NCBI RefSeq assembly: GCF_027942865.1
Contig: NC_134529.1
Coordinates: forward strand, 17,040,467-17,104,466
Direction of reading: 5' to 3'
DNA from: Odontesthes bonariensis
Lineage: Eukaryota > Chordata > Actinopteri > Atheriniformes > Atherinopsidae
DNA: 64,000 nucleotides
Positions within the stretch are counted from its first letter, which is position 1, and each line of letters opens with the position of its first letter. The notes under the pieces were generated by a model, which was not told the origin of the DNA, searched no databases, and saw only the letters and a program-made list of their open reading frames with translations. Both the position numbers and the translations under genes were made by a program. Positions 10,997 through 22,460 of the stretch are shown piece after piece.

Positions 10997-12430
10997 TCAA
11001 ACTTCTTTACAAAGACTCGGATCACCATGAATCCAGTGGCAGATCTGGGCATATTTGGGAGGCGTGATCCTCACTGCAACATTGAAGTCCCTCTGCTCAC
11101 CCCCCTGCACGTCCACCCACTGATGGCCTGAGAACACACCAATCACCCTCCTCTGCCATATCCCCTTCCTGCCCTGGTGTTCCGCGTCCTCTCTCAGACG
11201 AATGTAAACTCCTGCACCTATTGCGCCACGCTGTGCGTCACAGTGCTGATACATCAAGTCATCAGACTCCTTCGCGACTGAGCAAAAGCGATAAATCACC
11301 TTCTCGTCTCCAAGTCCATCCAAAAGGCTTTTGTCGGTGTCAAAGCCAGAGAAATGGATGCGTTCCATTGGTGTTGCAGCAGGTGCCACCCCGACCTCCA
11401 TGTACTTTTGGTTGACGGGTCGTTTCAGCTCCAAAAGGGCGTAATCGTAGTCAGCAGACACAGAGTTGGGGGAGCTCTTGGTGTGGATCCATCCTTGAGG
11501 GATTTGGGATTGTTTCACTCGAGTCCACCGAAAAACAGGCTGCTTTTCTGGTCCTACACTCCTTCGTATACGATTAGGACTGTTTTTCTTTCGTCCTCTC
11601 CTTCTATTTAGCTCCTTGTTTCCACCATCACCCTCCCCCTCTTCACCCTCTTTTCTTCCTCTGTAGCTTGTACCTTCACCTCCCCTTTTCTTCCTCTCTG
11701 CTGCTCTATTCTTCTCCTCACCTTCCACAGTTAGCCGCTCCTCTCTTTCCCTCTCTTCTCTCTTTCCTTCCCGTCTCCTGCCACTCTTTCGTCTCCCTCC
11801 TCTCCTCTTTCCCATCCTTCTTCTTTTGGTCTTGATCTGTAGCACGCCGACTTTAAGCCTTCTAGCACTGTCCAGGTAGTCACTGCCATCATGGATACAA
11901 TGTGCTGCTGTTAGCACATGTTTTGGAGATACAAGGACTCCAGAGCAGCCTGAGGAGAGGCGGACTGCAGTGGAGAACGGGTAGTTGGTGATGAAGTGTG
12001 AATCCGAGATCACAAAGCGTCCATCTGTTCCGTAAACTTGACGTTTCCTGCGTGTACGAACTGACGAGCCTGTTGGCGATCCTCCAGACGTCTTGTTCAT
12101 CCACTGCAAACTGATATCTGTATGTGTGCGTGTGCCATCATCATACATTGTCTCATATCCCAGAATCCTCTCTTGCTCCGCCTGGTCTATTGATGGTAGG
12201 CTGCTTTGACACTCTATTCCACAAAGCATCTTTGCTTCCCCTCCTACTTCATTCTCTTCTCGGCCTTTGAACAAAGTTTTGTTTAAAAGTGCTGTGTGTG
12301 TAACCTTCAGCCCCGGCATGTTCTGCCTGCTCCACCTGTACGCATCGCTGCTCTCATTCTTGGCAAAAACACCAGAAACTGTCAGAGCAGCCACATAAAG
12401 CAGCACACACATGAAGTGTTTAAGGCCCAT
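10997..12430 (-). CDS. prss35: PRSS35, inactive secreted serine protease homologue
   Basis: A 477-residue single-exon protein, longer than the roughly 413 residues of mammalian PRSS35. Residues 1-23 form a signal peptide. A furin-type site RTRRKR is at 125-130. The trypsin-like domain follows, with TAAHC (His177) and DYALLEL (Asp329) retained. The serine site GDSGGP reads GAIGAG (402-407), so Ile404 replaces the nucleophile; mammalian PRSS35 also lacks this Ser (Thr). It should therefore not be proteolytic by the usual mechanism. The insert at about 200-292, basic in the family, is strongly expanded here with Arg/Lys/Glu-rich sequence. The C-terminal part (SGHQWVDV, ITPPKYAQIC) matches PRSS35 closely. 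A minus-strand poly(A) signal is at 10491-10496. The gene is convergent with snap91, as in human. Confidence 0.95.
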   Translation of the reverse strand: MGLKHFMCVLLYVAALTVSGVFAKNESSDAYRWSRQNMPGLKVTHTALLNKTLFKGREENEVGGEAKMLCGIECQSSLPSIDQAEQERILGYETMYDDGTRTHTDISLQWMNKTSGGSPTGSSVRTRRKRQVYGTDGRFVISDSHFITNYPFSTAVRLSSGCSGVLVSPKHVLTAAHCIHDGSDYLDSARRLKVGVLQIKTKRRRMGKRRGGRRKSGRRREGKREEREREERLTVEGEEKNRAAERKKRGGEGTSYRGRKEGEEGEGDGGNKELNRRRGRKKNSPNRIRRSVGPEKQPVFRWTRVKQSQIPQGWIHTKSSPNSVSADYDYALLELKRPVNQKYMEVGVAPAATPMERIHFSGFDTDKSLLDGLGDEKVIYRFCSVAKESDDLMYQHCDAQRGAIGAGVYIRLREDAEHQGRKGIWQRRVIGVFSGHQWVDVQGGEQRDFNVAVRITPPKYAQICHWIHGDPSLCKEV

Positions 12431-12518
12431 ACCACTGAAAATGAAAGGACAAAAAGTCAGTTACCTCAAACAGTTGGAGAGAAGTAACATTCTTTTAAAT
12501 TTGCTATGAGATACAGGG

Positions 12519-12534
12519 CCAGCAGATGGCGCAC
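12519..12534 (+). promoter_or_regulatory. CTCF-type motif upstream of prss35
   Basis: The 16 bases CCAGCAGATGGCGCAC match 14 of 16 positions of the vertebrate CTCF core CCASYAGRKGGCRSYR. The site is about 90 bp upstream of the prss35 start codon. This is a motif call only. Confidence 0.4.
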
Positions 12535-12929
12535 AATCTTAATCCATAAGCAACACAGTAACTAAAGAAGCAGCAGAGTGAAGGTTATGTCTGTAATATT
12601 ATTGTAAACCAACAAGCAATAGTAACATGAACAAAATTCACACAGTGTTATCATTAATAATGCATGCAACCCCTTACTTTAACTGTCATTTAACAACAAA
12701 GAAAACGTTTTTTACTTACTACATTCTGATAATAATTCTAAGACTTTAAGAAAGCCGGAAACGGTCTCAAATCTCATGAAATTAAAACTGCATCACTGGT
12801 AAAAGAGAAAACTAACGAAAGCATGAGGAAAACATCGTTGGTAGCCTCAATATGTTAAGAAAAATAATACTGATATCATGATTTGATTTTTCTCTCCGTG
12901 CAAAACCATGTAAATAAAAGGTAAGTTGC

Positions 12930-14165
12930 AAATAGATGCAGGAACAACACAATTAAAAAGTCCCTACCTGAAAACACTCAAAAGCCCCTCCAGCAAGTGT
13001 TCTACCGCTCATTTATGAAAACGTTTTTTTTTTTTTTAAATTCTACCCAAGTGATCTCCGGGAGTTCTCCTTAAAAAAAAACGTAAAGAATTTTAAATTC
13101 AGGTACCGGAGCTCAAGGAGAAGCTGCGTCAAAAGTGCTGATAGAAATCTTCATCCCAGGCTGAGAGTGAAAAAAAAAAGTCTAGTTATGAGGGCGAGCC
13201 AGCTCAGGAGCGTGAGTGAGGTTTTCTGATCATGTGACAAGCCATACGGAGACTACTTTTGGCAGCCTTTTCATGATGCAGGGAAGAGGATATGCACAGA
13301 GCATTGCTGCCTTCAAGAGATGAATATCATTTTAAAGGTATTTAAAAATTCCCAGACAAAGTCGCAATCTGGTTGTTCTGCAACCAAAACTGGTAATCTG
13401 TCCGACAAGCAGGTGGAGGGCAAACCTGAGCAATCTGTATTTTAACCGATGATGGTTTAATTTATAAGGACTGTCTCGCTGGTCTGTGCAACAAGAATTC
13501 ACTCAGTCCAAGAACTCCTTTTTCCTTCTTTCGATTGTGATTGTGGCAGCTATATTTCTCCAGAGCAAGGCCCTGAGGCTTTGTGCAGAAACATGCAACA
13601 TTTTTGGAGCGCTAACATTTATGAATTTTAAGGTTAAGCAGCAGCTGAAATCAGCTGTGATGCTGATTACAACTTGTGTGCAGCAATGGCTGCTAAAATA
13701 AAAATGTGTTGAAATTGAACCAGGAAAAGAGAAAGAGAAAGAAAATTACAGTTTGGATTCGCAAAATGGATATTTTTGATTTATGTATGTAATTCAAAAT
13801 ATTAACTCTCATAAAGGTATATTCATTTTCTGACTTTGTTTTCATGTTTTCATTCTCCACTATGACACCAGCAGGTGCAGAAACTCATGGAAATATCCAT
13901 TTAAAAGTTCTGTCCCTATGTCATTTAGTTTGTCAAAGGGAAGTCGGAAGACCACATTATAGACCACAACTTGAAGTTTTGCATTGATAATGTTTGTTAT
14001 ACAGCATTTTAGAAAGTGTGCTTGTTATCTTTGAGATTTAGATGACAAGAGTGACACCATGACTGTGACTATAAAGCTACAGCTGGTTTTCTTAATTTAG
14101 CACAAAGGCTGGACCTGCTAATGGCTTTTGAGTGCAATGGTCTTTGATAGACATTCATTCCTCAT
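12930..14165 (+). repeat. second, degraded copy of the LTB4R-like locus (tandem duplication copy 2)
   Basis: Stretches align by eye with 7466-10465. Near 12935 both copies read ATGCAGGAA-AACACAATTAAA, then CCTGAAAACACTCAAAA. At 13410-13515 the match to 7945-8045 is almost complete (GGTGGAGGGCAAACCTGAGC, TTTTAACCGATGATGG). At 13915-14165 it matches about 10180-10460. Relative to copy 1, about 1.3 kb (8061-9380) and about 0.28 kb (9472-9747) are missing. Confidence 0.85.
13539..13625 (+). pseudogene. LTB4R-like receptor pseudogene, remnant of TM6 to TM7
   Basis: About 87 bp match 9381-9471 of the intact receptor. The read-through IVAAIFLQSKALRLC parallels IVAAITLNNGGLLKFC, and GALTFMN parallels AALIFIN. 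Sequence for TM1 to TM6 is absent, with upstream flank joined directly to this piece. The NPLLY motif and C-tail are also absent, with the join going into former 3' flank (AAGGTTAAGCAGC, compare 9752). It cannot encode a receptor. A frame stays open through the piece only by chance. Confidence 0.85.
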
Positions 14166-14229
14166 TCAAAGAACTGAAGTCAATGACTTGTGAAGTAGAT
14201 GCAGGTTTTTCAAGGTCCTGGCTCCAAAC

Positions 14230-14610
14230 AGCATTGATGGAAATACAACACCTGGGTGCTCATGGCAATTTTAACTGACAGCGCTGCACTTAACTCATCC
14301 ACTTTATTTGTTAGAGATCTCACATTTCCCATGGTGATCATGGGGAGACAAGATTTGAATTATCCTCCTACTGTCTCTCCAATCTGCCCCTGTCCTACAT
14401 CCTAGATGTCTTCTTTTCAGCTCTTTGGATTTGGGGCTTTGGAAAGCTTAATAAGCTGCTCAGATTTCAGATAGAAAGTTCAGATATTTCTCTGCCCTGG
14501 TGACAGCCAAGGAGGTGGAGTTGTCATCTTCTGAATGAGCCAGGTGGATTGTTTCTGCTCGTTCCTGACTGGTGATGATCAGCTAGGCTGCCTGTGGCAA
14601 GAGAACAAAG
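14230..14610 (-). mobile_element. LINE fragment, start of endonuclease domain
   Basis: On the minus strand near 14280-14345 the reading MITMGNVRSLTNKVDELSA is seen. This is the conserved start of the APE-type endonuclease of L2-like LINEs abundant in fish. Upstream minus-strand sequence to about 14610 is in keeping with the 5' part of such an element but is decayed. The fragment abuts the right end of tandem copy 2. Confidence 0.6.
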
Positions 14611-14817
14611 ATTTTCCTAAATGTCAAACTTTTTCTGCCAATATTTAACAGAAATGTTATTTAACAAATAGTCAAAATGACTGAATGCAGAGAAACATTA
14701 AAGACTGTACATTTTATTGTTAGATTTAATTGTTAGTAATGCAACCATAATGTTCCTGCTGCAGCTGGTTAAAGTGAAACTATTTTATACTCTCATCAAC
14801 TATGTGTTCCAACTCTC

Positions 14818-15052
14818 CAGATGGAGCCTATCCCAGCTATCATTGGGCGAGAGACAGGGTACAACCTGGACAGGTTGCCAAGCAAACAAGCAAGACACAC
14901 AACCATACAAGCGCACACTCACTCCCAGGTACAATTTCGAATCACCAATCAACTTAACAGGTATGTTTTTTGGACGGTGGGAGGAATCCGGAGTACCCGG
15001 AGGAACCCTCTTGCTGTGAGGTGACGATGCTAACCACCACTGTGCAGCCATG
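14818..15052 (-). repeat. dispersed SINE/LINE-like repeat, copy 2
   Basis: This is the reverse complement of the same family as 6957-7190 and 32430-32817. It begins TGGAGCCTATCCCAGC and ends ACCACTGTGCAGCC. It is slightly truncated compared with the 32-kb copy and lacks the simple-repeat tail. Confidence 0.75.
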
Positions 15053-15203
15053 TGATAACTATTTTGATGACAAATGTATCACTATACATTATTTGGTTTT
15101 ATCAGTGTCTATATCTTGTGATTTGCTTGTTCTTCATGCCTTCATTCCTTGAGTAATTTACAGAGTACTTGAACTGAAACCAGCATTGACATGTTTAGTG
15201 CAC

Positions 15204-15205
<2 letters not shown>

Positions 15206-15257
<52 letters not shown>
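15206..15257. repeat. (TG)26 microsatellite
   Basis: Uninterrupted TG dinucleotides of about 52 bp, a likely polymorphic marker. Confidence 0.98.
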
Positions 15258-15259
<2 letters not shown>

Positions 15260-17583
15260 GTAGGACTTATGACATTAAATCATTTGTGTTTGCTCCTTAA
15301 ACTCCAGTGACAGCAGTCTGGGTGAAGTTGTAACCTTTTTTGTGCTGAACTCTGTCTAGACACAAGTGTTAGTAAAGCCAGTCCACCCAAAGGGTCCAAA
15401 CTACTGCTGGAGACTGTGCACATGTGTTTGTTTGTTATTTGTGACTCAGTATTTCTCCCAGCTGTTCCTTCGGGCCCAGGCGGGGTTTTCTCTGGCATGT
15501 TCTCAACAAAATGAATCCCTTTCCAAAGCAAGGATGACTTCTACTCCAAAGGTCACTAACATTGTGTGTTAAAGATCCAGTGCAGTAAAAGATATCAATA
15601 TTCATGTCCAAAGTGTCAAATAATGACATTGGCATTTGTAAATGGAATCCTTTTGAGCCAAAAGCTCTGGCTTCAGACAGCTCTTGATATTCAGTTTCTT
15701 GTGCTTTTTCTACTTTCACATCAATGTTATATGATTTTGTTACAGATTTCTTCATAAGTCATCTACAGTATGCTCACAAACTCAACTAATATTCTGCATG
15801 GTATGGGACATTTAATGTACTCCAGTATATAGATAACGCATAGTATAATAAAGACAATGAACAACTGTAGTAACAACAGAACAACATTTTAGTTGTTGCT
15901 ACCTTTGGTGTTTCTTCACAAGAAACGTGTGTGAAGAAAAATTTTTATTCTTGCAAATTTGACCATATACGACTTGTGATGGCAAGAATAAATGCATTAT
16001 AATTTCACACAATTGTGCTATCCACTTTTAGATATGGATTCAAATCTATATCCATGTCCTGCTAAGCAGCAAATAGTGGACTTTTAGGAATAAGGGATCA
16101 ACAATAAAGGGGCTTAATGGGTATGTTTAGCTGAACCGAGGGCTTGCAAATATGGCCAATATATAGTACTATTTTTTTTTGGGGGGGGGGCACTGAAGGT
16201 TATTCAGGGAGAGTGCCACAATAAAAACATGGAGATGGAAATAAGCCTAATGACATGCTGATTTTCATTTGTTTTGAACAAAGAGTTCTTTCAGCACAAG
16301 GGCGGGTGGCAACGGGGAAACAGCCAGCTAGCATGATATACACAATGTTCAGATGTAGTTTTGCAAGGCGTGGCTCTTTAGCTAGCTTTCACGAATTTGG
16401 TAAAAAAAGAAAACATCTTTATTGGTGAGCTTTAACGTTACATCTACCATCTTCATTTAACCGTTCAGTCTCTCTGTTTTCTGTCAAGGTTGAAAACGAA
16501 GCCAAAATGAATCTGAATGTAGCATGCAAATGGTATTTATCTCATTGAGACCTTTTTTTCCCCCCGGAACTGTTCTTTTTATTAAGGATGCACATTTTTA
16601 ACTTAAAGAAATCAATTTGAATATAGGGGGAACTTTGTTGTTTGTTTTCTGCTAGATAATTCAAGGTTTTTTAATGAAACTTTAATGTAGCGGAAATCAG
16701 TTCACTGTGGTCAAGGTGACATAATAAAAAATCTTTTCATATAAAGGGGTCAAGTCTTGGAGAACTAGAGATAACTAATATTATTGCCCTGGGATGGCTG
16801 ATGACTCATTGCTGCCTACTCATTCTTCTCTTCTCACGAATTTCGGATTTACTGTTGTTTTTCCCTCTCTTTAACTTCTTTATTTCTTTCACATAGACAC
16901 AGCTGATAGTATTCACAGAGAGGCCAAGTGTTAAGGGAGAGATAAGTGAGCAGAAAGCTGGGATTGAAGGGGGAGTTGGTTTATCTTGGCTCCCAACACT
17001 CAATGTGTCTCATGACTTTTCCAGTTCCCATCCAACCATAATGATCAGTTAGTGAGATTCTGTTGTTAAATGGAAATTTCCTATGAGACCACCAGTGAAA
17101 TTAGATTATCACGTCCCAGTGTGATCTGTTGTTTGTTTTTTAGTTCTGTTGATGAACAGTCCGAAAATATCTCAAACTGACTGTGTGGGTCTGTATTTGT
17201 GTTTGGTTCAGTCTTCATGTGAATACATGTTGCTGGGTGAGCCATTTTATATTGACACAAGATTCCAAGTGATTTGTTCAAAGGGTATTAAAGTCCATGC
17301 ACTGTAAACCACAATTATGCCACACTATGCCTACCTGTACAAGGATACACCATGAAATTGGGTGAGATACGCTTACAATATGGTTGCATGCCTGAGTTTA
17401 GTTATCATAATGGTGATGTGTAGTGATGGCTTCTGAAAAAGCCATGAGGGATTGATGGAGGGTGCGTGGCTTTGCTTTCCTTCAGGATGAGGCACTGAGA
17501 CACGCGTTGAACACTGCAATTTGAGACAAAACCCAAGCATGTGTAGAAGCACTTATCGGTATAACAGGTGTGAATACAAGCAA
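15258..17583. other. intergenic, nothing coding seen
   Basis: AT-rich sequence with short frames only. There is a T/G homopolymer run at about 16170-16190. No splice-linked exons or recognisable repeats were found by eye. Confidence 0.6.
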
Positions 17584-18513
17584 CTTAAAGGGGAACTCCG
17601 GGGCATTTGAAGCGCATTTCCATTGCTAGAGGTTGTCAAATACTGATAGTAGGACACAGACAGGTGCAAATCTGCACTCCCTGTGTGGAGATAGCGCTGT
17701 TCGCACACTCTGTCATGCGAGGCTAATACGTGGTGGCTAAGGGGCAAGAGCTAACCCTTCCACGTAAAACAACAACTTGCACACTGCAGAAACGTCACAC
17801 CACTTTATAACCCATCCGACAATAAAGTCACAAGCCTTACCATCAAAACCATATGCATGGTTCTCACATTACTGGCATGGGGACGTTACAAAACAACTTT
17901 ATAAACAGCATGTAACTCACCGGCTGGTTGTAGGCTCGCGCATGTGAAAGCCCAAAAGAGTCGATGGACGATAATTACATATACAAAATAATTATCTTCT
18001 CTAGAAAAACTGCGTTCAAGTATTTAAAACATTACAACAATACATGCCCAGTAATATTGTTGTAATGTTTTAAATACTTGAACGCAGTTTTTCTAGAGAA
18101 GATAATTGTTTTGTATATGGGATTATCGTCCATCGACTCTTTTGGGCTTTCACATGCGCGAGTGTACAACTAACCGGTGAGTTACATGCTGTTTATAAAG
18201 TTGTTTTGTAACGTCCCCATGCCAGTAATGTGAGAACCATGCATATGGTTTTGATGGTAAGGCTTGTGACTTTATTGTCGGATGGTTTATAAAGTGGTGT
18301 GACGTTTATGCTGTGTGCAAGTTGTTGTTTTACGTGGAAGGTTTAGCTCTTGCCCCTTAGCCACCACGTATTAGCCTCGCATGACAGGCTGAGCGAACAG
18401 CGCTATCTCCACACAGGGAGCGCCGATTTGAACCTCTCTGTGTCCTACTATCAGTATTTGACAACCTCTAGCAATGGAAATGCGCTTCAAATGCCCCGGA
18501 GTTCCCCTTTAAG
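17584..18513. mobile_element. 930-bp palindromic (fold-back) DNA element
   Basis: Two arms of 459 bp each (17584-18042 and 18055-18513) are inverted copies with scattered mismatches, separated by only 12 bp. The outer ends are CTTAAAGGGGAACTCCGGGG and its complement. TTAA stands at both edges (17585-17588, 18509-18512), suggesting a TTAA target duplication as made by piggyBac-type transposases. No transposase is encoded. The same roughly 60-codon frame appears on opposite strands of the two arms, which is a consequence of the palindrome and not a gene. The family is not recognised. Confidence 0.8.
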
Positions 18514-21500
18514 TAACAGTGACGAGAAATAAAAAAGTTCACATGCGCACTGACAGTGTACTTGCTATTGTGTGCACACGGGCATGAATTCTGACACAAA
18601 AAGGATTCACTTGTGAATTTATAGCAAGAGAATATATAATATGAATTGTTATTCATGAAATGAACATGTGCATTGCATTTGTGCACAGGCATGTGGGCCA
18701 TGTGGGTCTTTTAGAGACACGCCCCTTTAAATAGGAAACAGGACTCTTTGGATCGTGCAGAACACGGGTAAAGTACATGATTAATGCTCATCAGTCTTAT
18801 CTTTCCAGTGTTATGATTGAGATCTTTGGATGCTGGTAGAATTTTTTTCCCAAATCCAAACATTGTACAGAACACTGTTACACATTTTTCCAGGAAGTCT
18901 TGTTTTCTCTTAAACAAGGTCTGGTTTTTCTCAAAAATCAGCCTGAGTTTAAAATAATATGCACCCGAGACTTTTCCCAACGCTGCCCATGAACGCCTTA
19001 ATTCAGTGTCATGATTCGAGAGACAGATTAACAAATATCTGACATCTCTCAAATGATTGGAGAACATTGGTGCATTGGGAGTCACTTACTTTTCGCTCTG
19101 CCTGCAGCTTCAGTTTTACAGGCCAAGGGAAGAGTCGTTCTGTAGAAGTAGGTGTGCGAGTTTTTTTGTCCCAACTGCAACACACAGTTATACTGATGAC
19201 TACACTGTGATGGAACACTATTCATGGTTACACCATCAATGATACTGTCAATTCTGTGCTATATACCATTAAAAATGGAAGTTAATGTAAACAGGGTTGG
19301 GTGGATGGATCACAACACTAGAAAATGTTTTTGTGAGTTTTCTATGAATAGATGCCTATAATCTGAACTGCTTGTTGCATTATTCTTAATGCGTTTTTGT
19401 TCGTGATGCCTTTTTTCACTTTCAGGGGAAACTTCAAAGCCCATGAGGAGGCTTGAAGAGTGGCAGATGAAATATACCCCAGGACTCAGAGAGACCGCTT
19501 TGGGACTTTGTTTTGTTTTATATTCACTATTTTTTGTTTGTTTGGGCACCACACATAAAGTATTTAATGAAGTGTATGAAAAAAAGGTGTGACCTCACCA
19601 ACAGTATTTTTTTCTTTTCTTTTTTCTTTTTTTTTAAATCAGGCATCTGTTGGTTCAGTGAAAGAACACAGCGTGAACCAGAGTCTGTTCCTGGATTAGA
19701 CCAGTCCAGGGAACCAGACTATGAAAGTTGCAAAAGTAAGGAAATTTGTAAACGTTGCCTTCATTTTGACTCACAGATACAGTCAGATTTTCATTTAGTT
19801 CAATCAGTTCAATTTACTGTGGCAATCTGTGACCAGATCTAATTCAGAAAGACAGGTCAGTGTCTGTCTTCTATAATAAGCTAAGCTGTGATAAACATGC
19901 TGACGTGTGAGGTGAGTGCATGTTATCATTCCAACAGGAAGAGGAGGAGGACTTTGCTGTTCGCTTACTCCAAATCAAAACAGATGTGTATGTATGTTTG
20001 TGGGACATAGTATTTTGTGTGTGTGTGTGTGTGTGGTTTCCTCTGTTCCTCAACGAGTGTGTGGTCCATACATGGTGTCCACAGATCTTCTGCCATGGTG
20101 AGGGTCACTGGTTTGAGTTGTTTGATTTACTCTCTTCCACCACACCTTCAGAAATCTGAGCATTGTGTGTTTACCAGATGGACAGATTTGAAGACCTGTA
20201 ATCCTCAGATAAACCCACTGGGATGTGAGGGAGGACAGTGGGTATTTTTCAAGCAGAAGAATTAGATTTACCTCCTTCGACTTCCCCACATTATCTGCAC
20301 CTCAATATGAAGGACACAACTGCATGTAGTTTGAAAATCAAAACTACAACCCCAAGTAGTTTTGTTTCCTTATCCTAACAAAATAATGTAATTTTCAAAA
20401 GCCAAACAAAGTGGCAACATTTTGTCGTAAAGTGTGGATTGGTGGCTGATTTAGAAGACCACTGAGGTATTGATAAAAACTTTCATCTTCCGTGGAAACT
20501 TTGCTGTTCAGATTCAATTTTAAAGTTTCAACCACGGCCACATGTGTCCTCAATGCACTTATCAAAACATATTTTTAAGCTGGGCTGCTCACTGAATTGT
20601 TTTTTGTCAGCCCACAGCCCGTGCATCTTAAATTGATGGTGGTAATTGGACGGAAACAAGAGTCTGACAACTGGCAAGTATTGACTGCTTGAACGTTTAC
20701 CGTTAATATGACTAGATTAAGTAATTCCCTTCACTCTTTTTGTGGTGTATATTTTGTCATTTTGCGAGGTCTTTGCATTTGCAGCGTTGTCAGGCCATCC
20801 AACTTTGGCTTTGAAATACTTTCTCTTTAAAAAAAAAAAAAGGGTGGGGGTTCCCCCGTTTCTGAATTTCAACACCAACATGAGAGAGTAGGAGACAGTT
20901 TGGCGAGGCTAACACTTACAGAGTCCATAATGACACATGAATAAATCATCCACCTCTCAACTGCATGCTTTTCTCTACTTTCTTTATCATCTTTGTCTCC
21001 ATTTGGGTCCATCTGAACGAAAAACATAGCTGTTGTATCCAAGTTACCCATCACACAAACCAACTGGATGTACAGCCTGAGATTATGTCAGTTATCACTG
21101 GGTTTGGTGGTGCAGTTTCTCTGCCCTTTATATCTTCACTTAAAGCTCATAATCCTCATTCATTTTCTGACTGCCAAACACCTGCTAGCTGTGGAGACTA
21201 GACAGACGCTAACATTGACTTAAAAACATTCATTTGCTTATTACACTCTTTTTCAATTCTGAGGTTTTACATATCAGGGCATGATATGATCTGGACTTTA
21301 CCAGATACTAACATTAGGTAAATGCAGGTCAGATCAACAACCACATATGATATTACTCTATGACATGGGTCAATGGATAGAGGTAACAAAACTGAAGGCA
21401 AAAAGGCAGAACCATTGTGTGACAAAGTAAATTTATAAAAGCAGACCAAAACGTTCCCATGAGGCATCTGTCCATGTCAAATACAGCAAGATTCAACCTA

Positions 21501-21770
21501 TAATTACGCTCAAAGAATAAGCAAACTATAGTTGTAGTGAGAACGGTTGCATGTTAAGTGTAAAAATGGCATCTTTAAGGGTGATGGTCACACTGTAAAA
21601 AAGAAAAATAGCCCACACCATGATAGTTTTCTAACCCAAAGTGAGTTAATGTAAAAAAAATTGTTGATCAGTCATAGTTTGGCCTTGTTCTCACTTCGTA
21701 TAAGGCATATAGATCAAAGTGCACATAACAGGAAATGTTATGAGTCATATTGCCCTCCTGTTGCTCGTCC
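18514..21770. other. intergenic, no supported gene
   Basis: Contains a (TG)10 run at 20016-20035 and poly-A/T tracts near 19605-19640 and 20829. A stretch at 19643-19735 looks mildly exon-like (acceptor-like CAG before, GTAAG after), but I can link it to no gene. Confidence 0.5.
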
Positions 21771-21779
21771 TTTACAGGA

Positions 21780-22460
21780 CGCCATTATAGGTCATGTTTA
21801 AGGGTATGAACAAATTACCTATTTGCCACTGTTGCAAATGGCAAACAGTACAGTACAATTAGAAAAAGACTGAACAAGTATGGCTTGTCTGGAAGGAATG
21901 CAAGGAGAGAGGCTCTTCTGTCAAAAAATAGTATGACACCACAGTACGACACATCCATTTGCAAAGATCTATCTGAAGAAATCACAAGACCTCTGGAAGA
22001 AGTCCTTTGGACAGACAAAACCAAAGTGGAGATGTTTGGCCGAAACGCACAGCGACACGTTTAGAGATGAGAAAACACAGCATATCAGCACAAACACGTC
22101 TTCCTAACTCTGGTGGAGGGTTGATGATTTGGGCTTGTTTTGCAACCACAGGACCCAGACACCTTGCGTGGACCATGAACTCACCTGTGTACCGAAGTAT
22201 AAAAGTGAGGCCATCCGTGTGACAGATACAGGTTGGCTGAAAGGGAAATGGTCCCAAAGACATCTGCAAATCTACAACAGAATGGCTGAAAAAGGACAGA
22301 ATCGAAGAGACCTCCACAAAGTATTTGCATGGGACTCAACGACTGATAACAGACAGAAATGATTTCAAATAATTGCTTCTAAAGGTGGTTCTGCAAGCTA
22401 TTGACCTTAGTTGTTCTCACAGTGCTTCTGCATTTTGGCTGTGTTTTTGTTAAAAAATGA
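21780..22460 (+). mobile_element. decayed Tc1-like transposon
   Basis: Broken frames carry Tc1/mariner transposase signatures in order: LWKKVLWTDKTKVEMFG near 21990-22037 (containing the second catalytic Asp), LMIWACFATTGP near 22120-22155, TMNSPVYRSI near 22173-22202, and MAEKGQNRRDLHK towards the end. Several frame changes separate them, so the copy is dead. The N-terminal HTH part and clear terminal repeats are not seen. Confidence 0.75.

Noticed and set aside
11221-11611. Plus-strand open frames across prss35
   Set aside because: Antisense shadows of the well supported prss35 coding sequence.
13486-13701. 71-codon open frame as a possible small membrane protein
   Set aside because: It is the receptor pseudogene remnant joined to former 5' and 3' flanking sequence.
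17553-18532. Two nearly identical roughly 60-residue proteins on opposite strands
   Set aside because: They are the same frame seen in the two arms of the palindromic element, not a gene pair.
19643-19740. Possible exon with flanking AG and GTAAG
   Set aside because: No protein family recognised and no partner exons in compatible phase could be found nearby.
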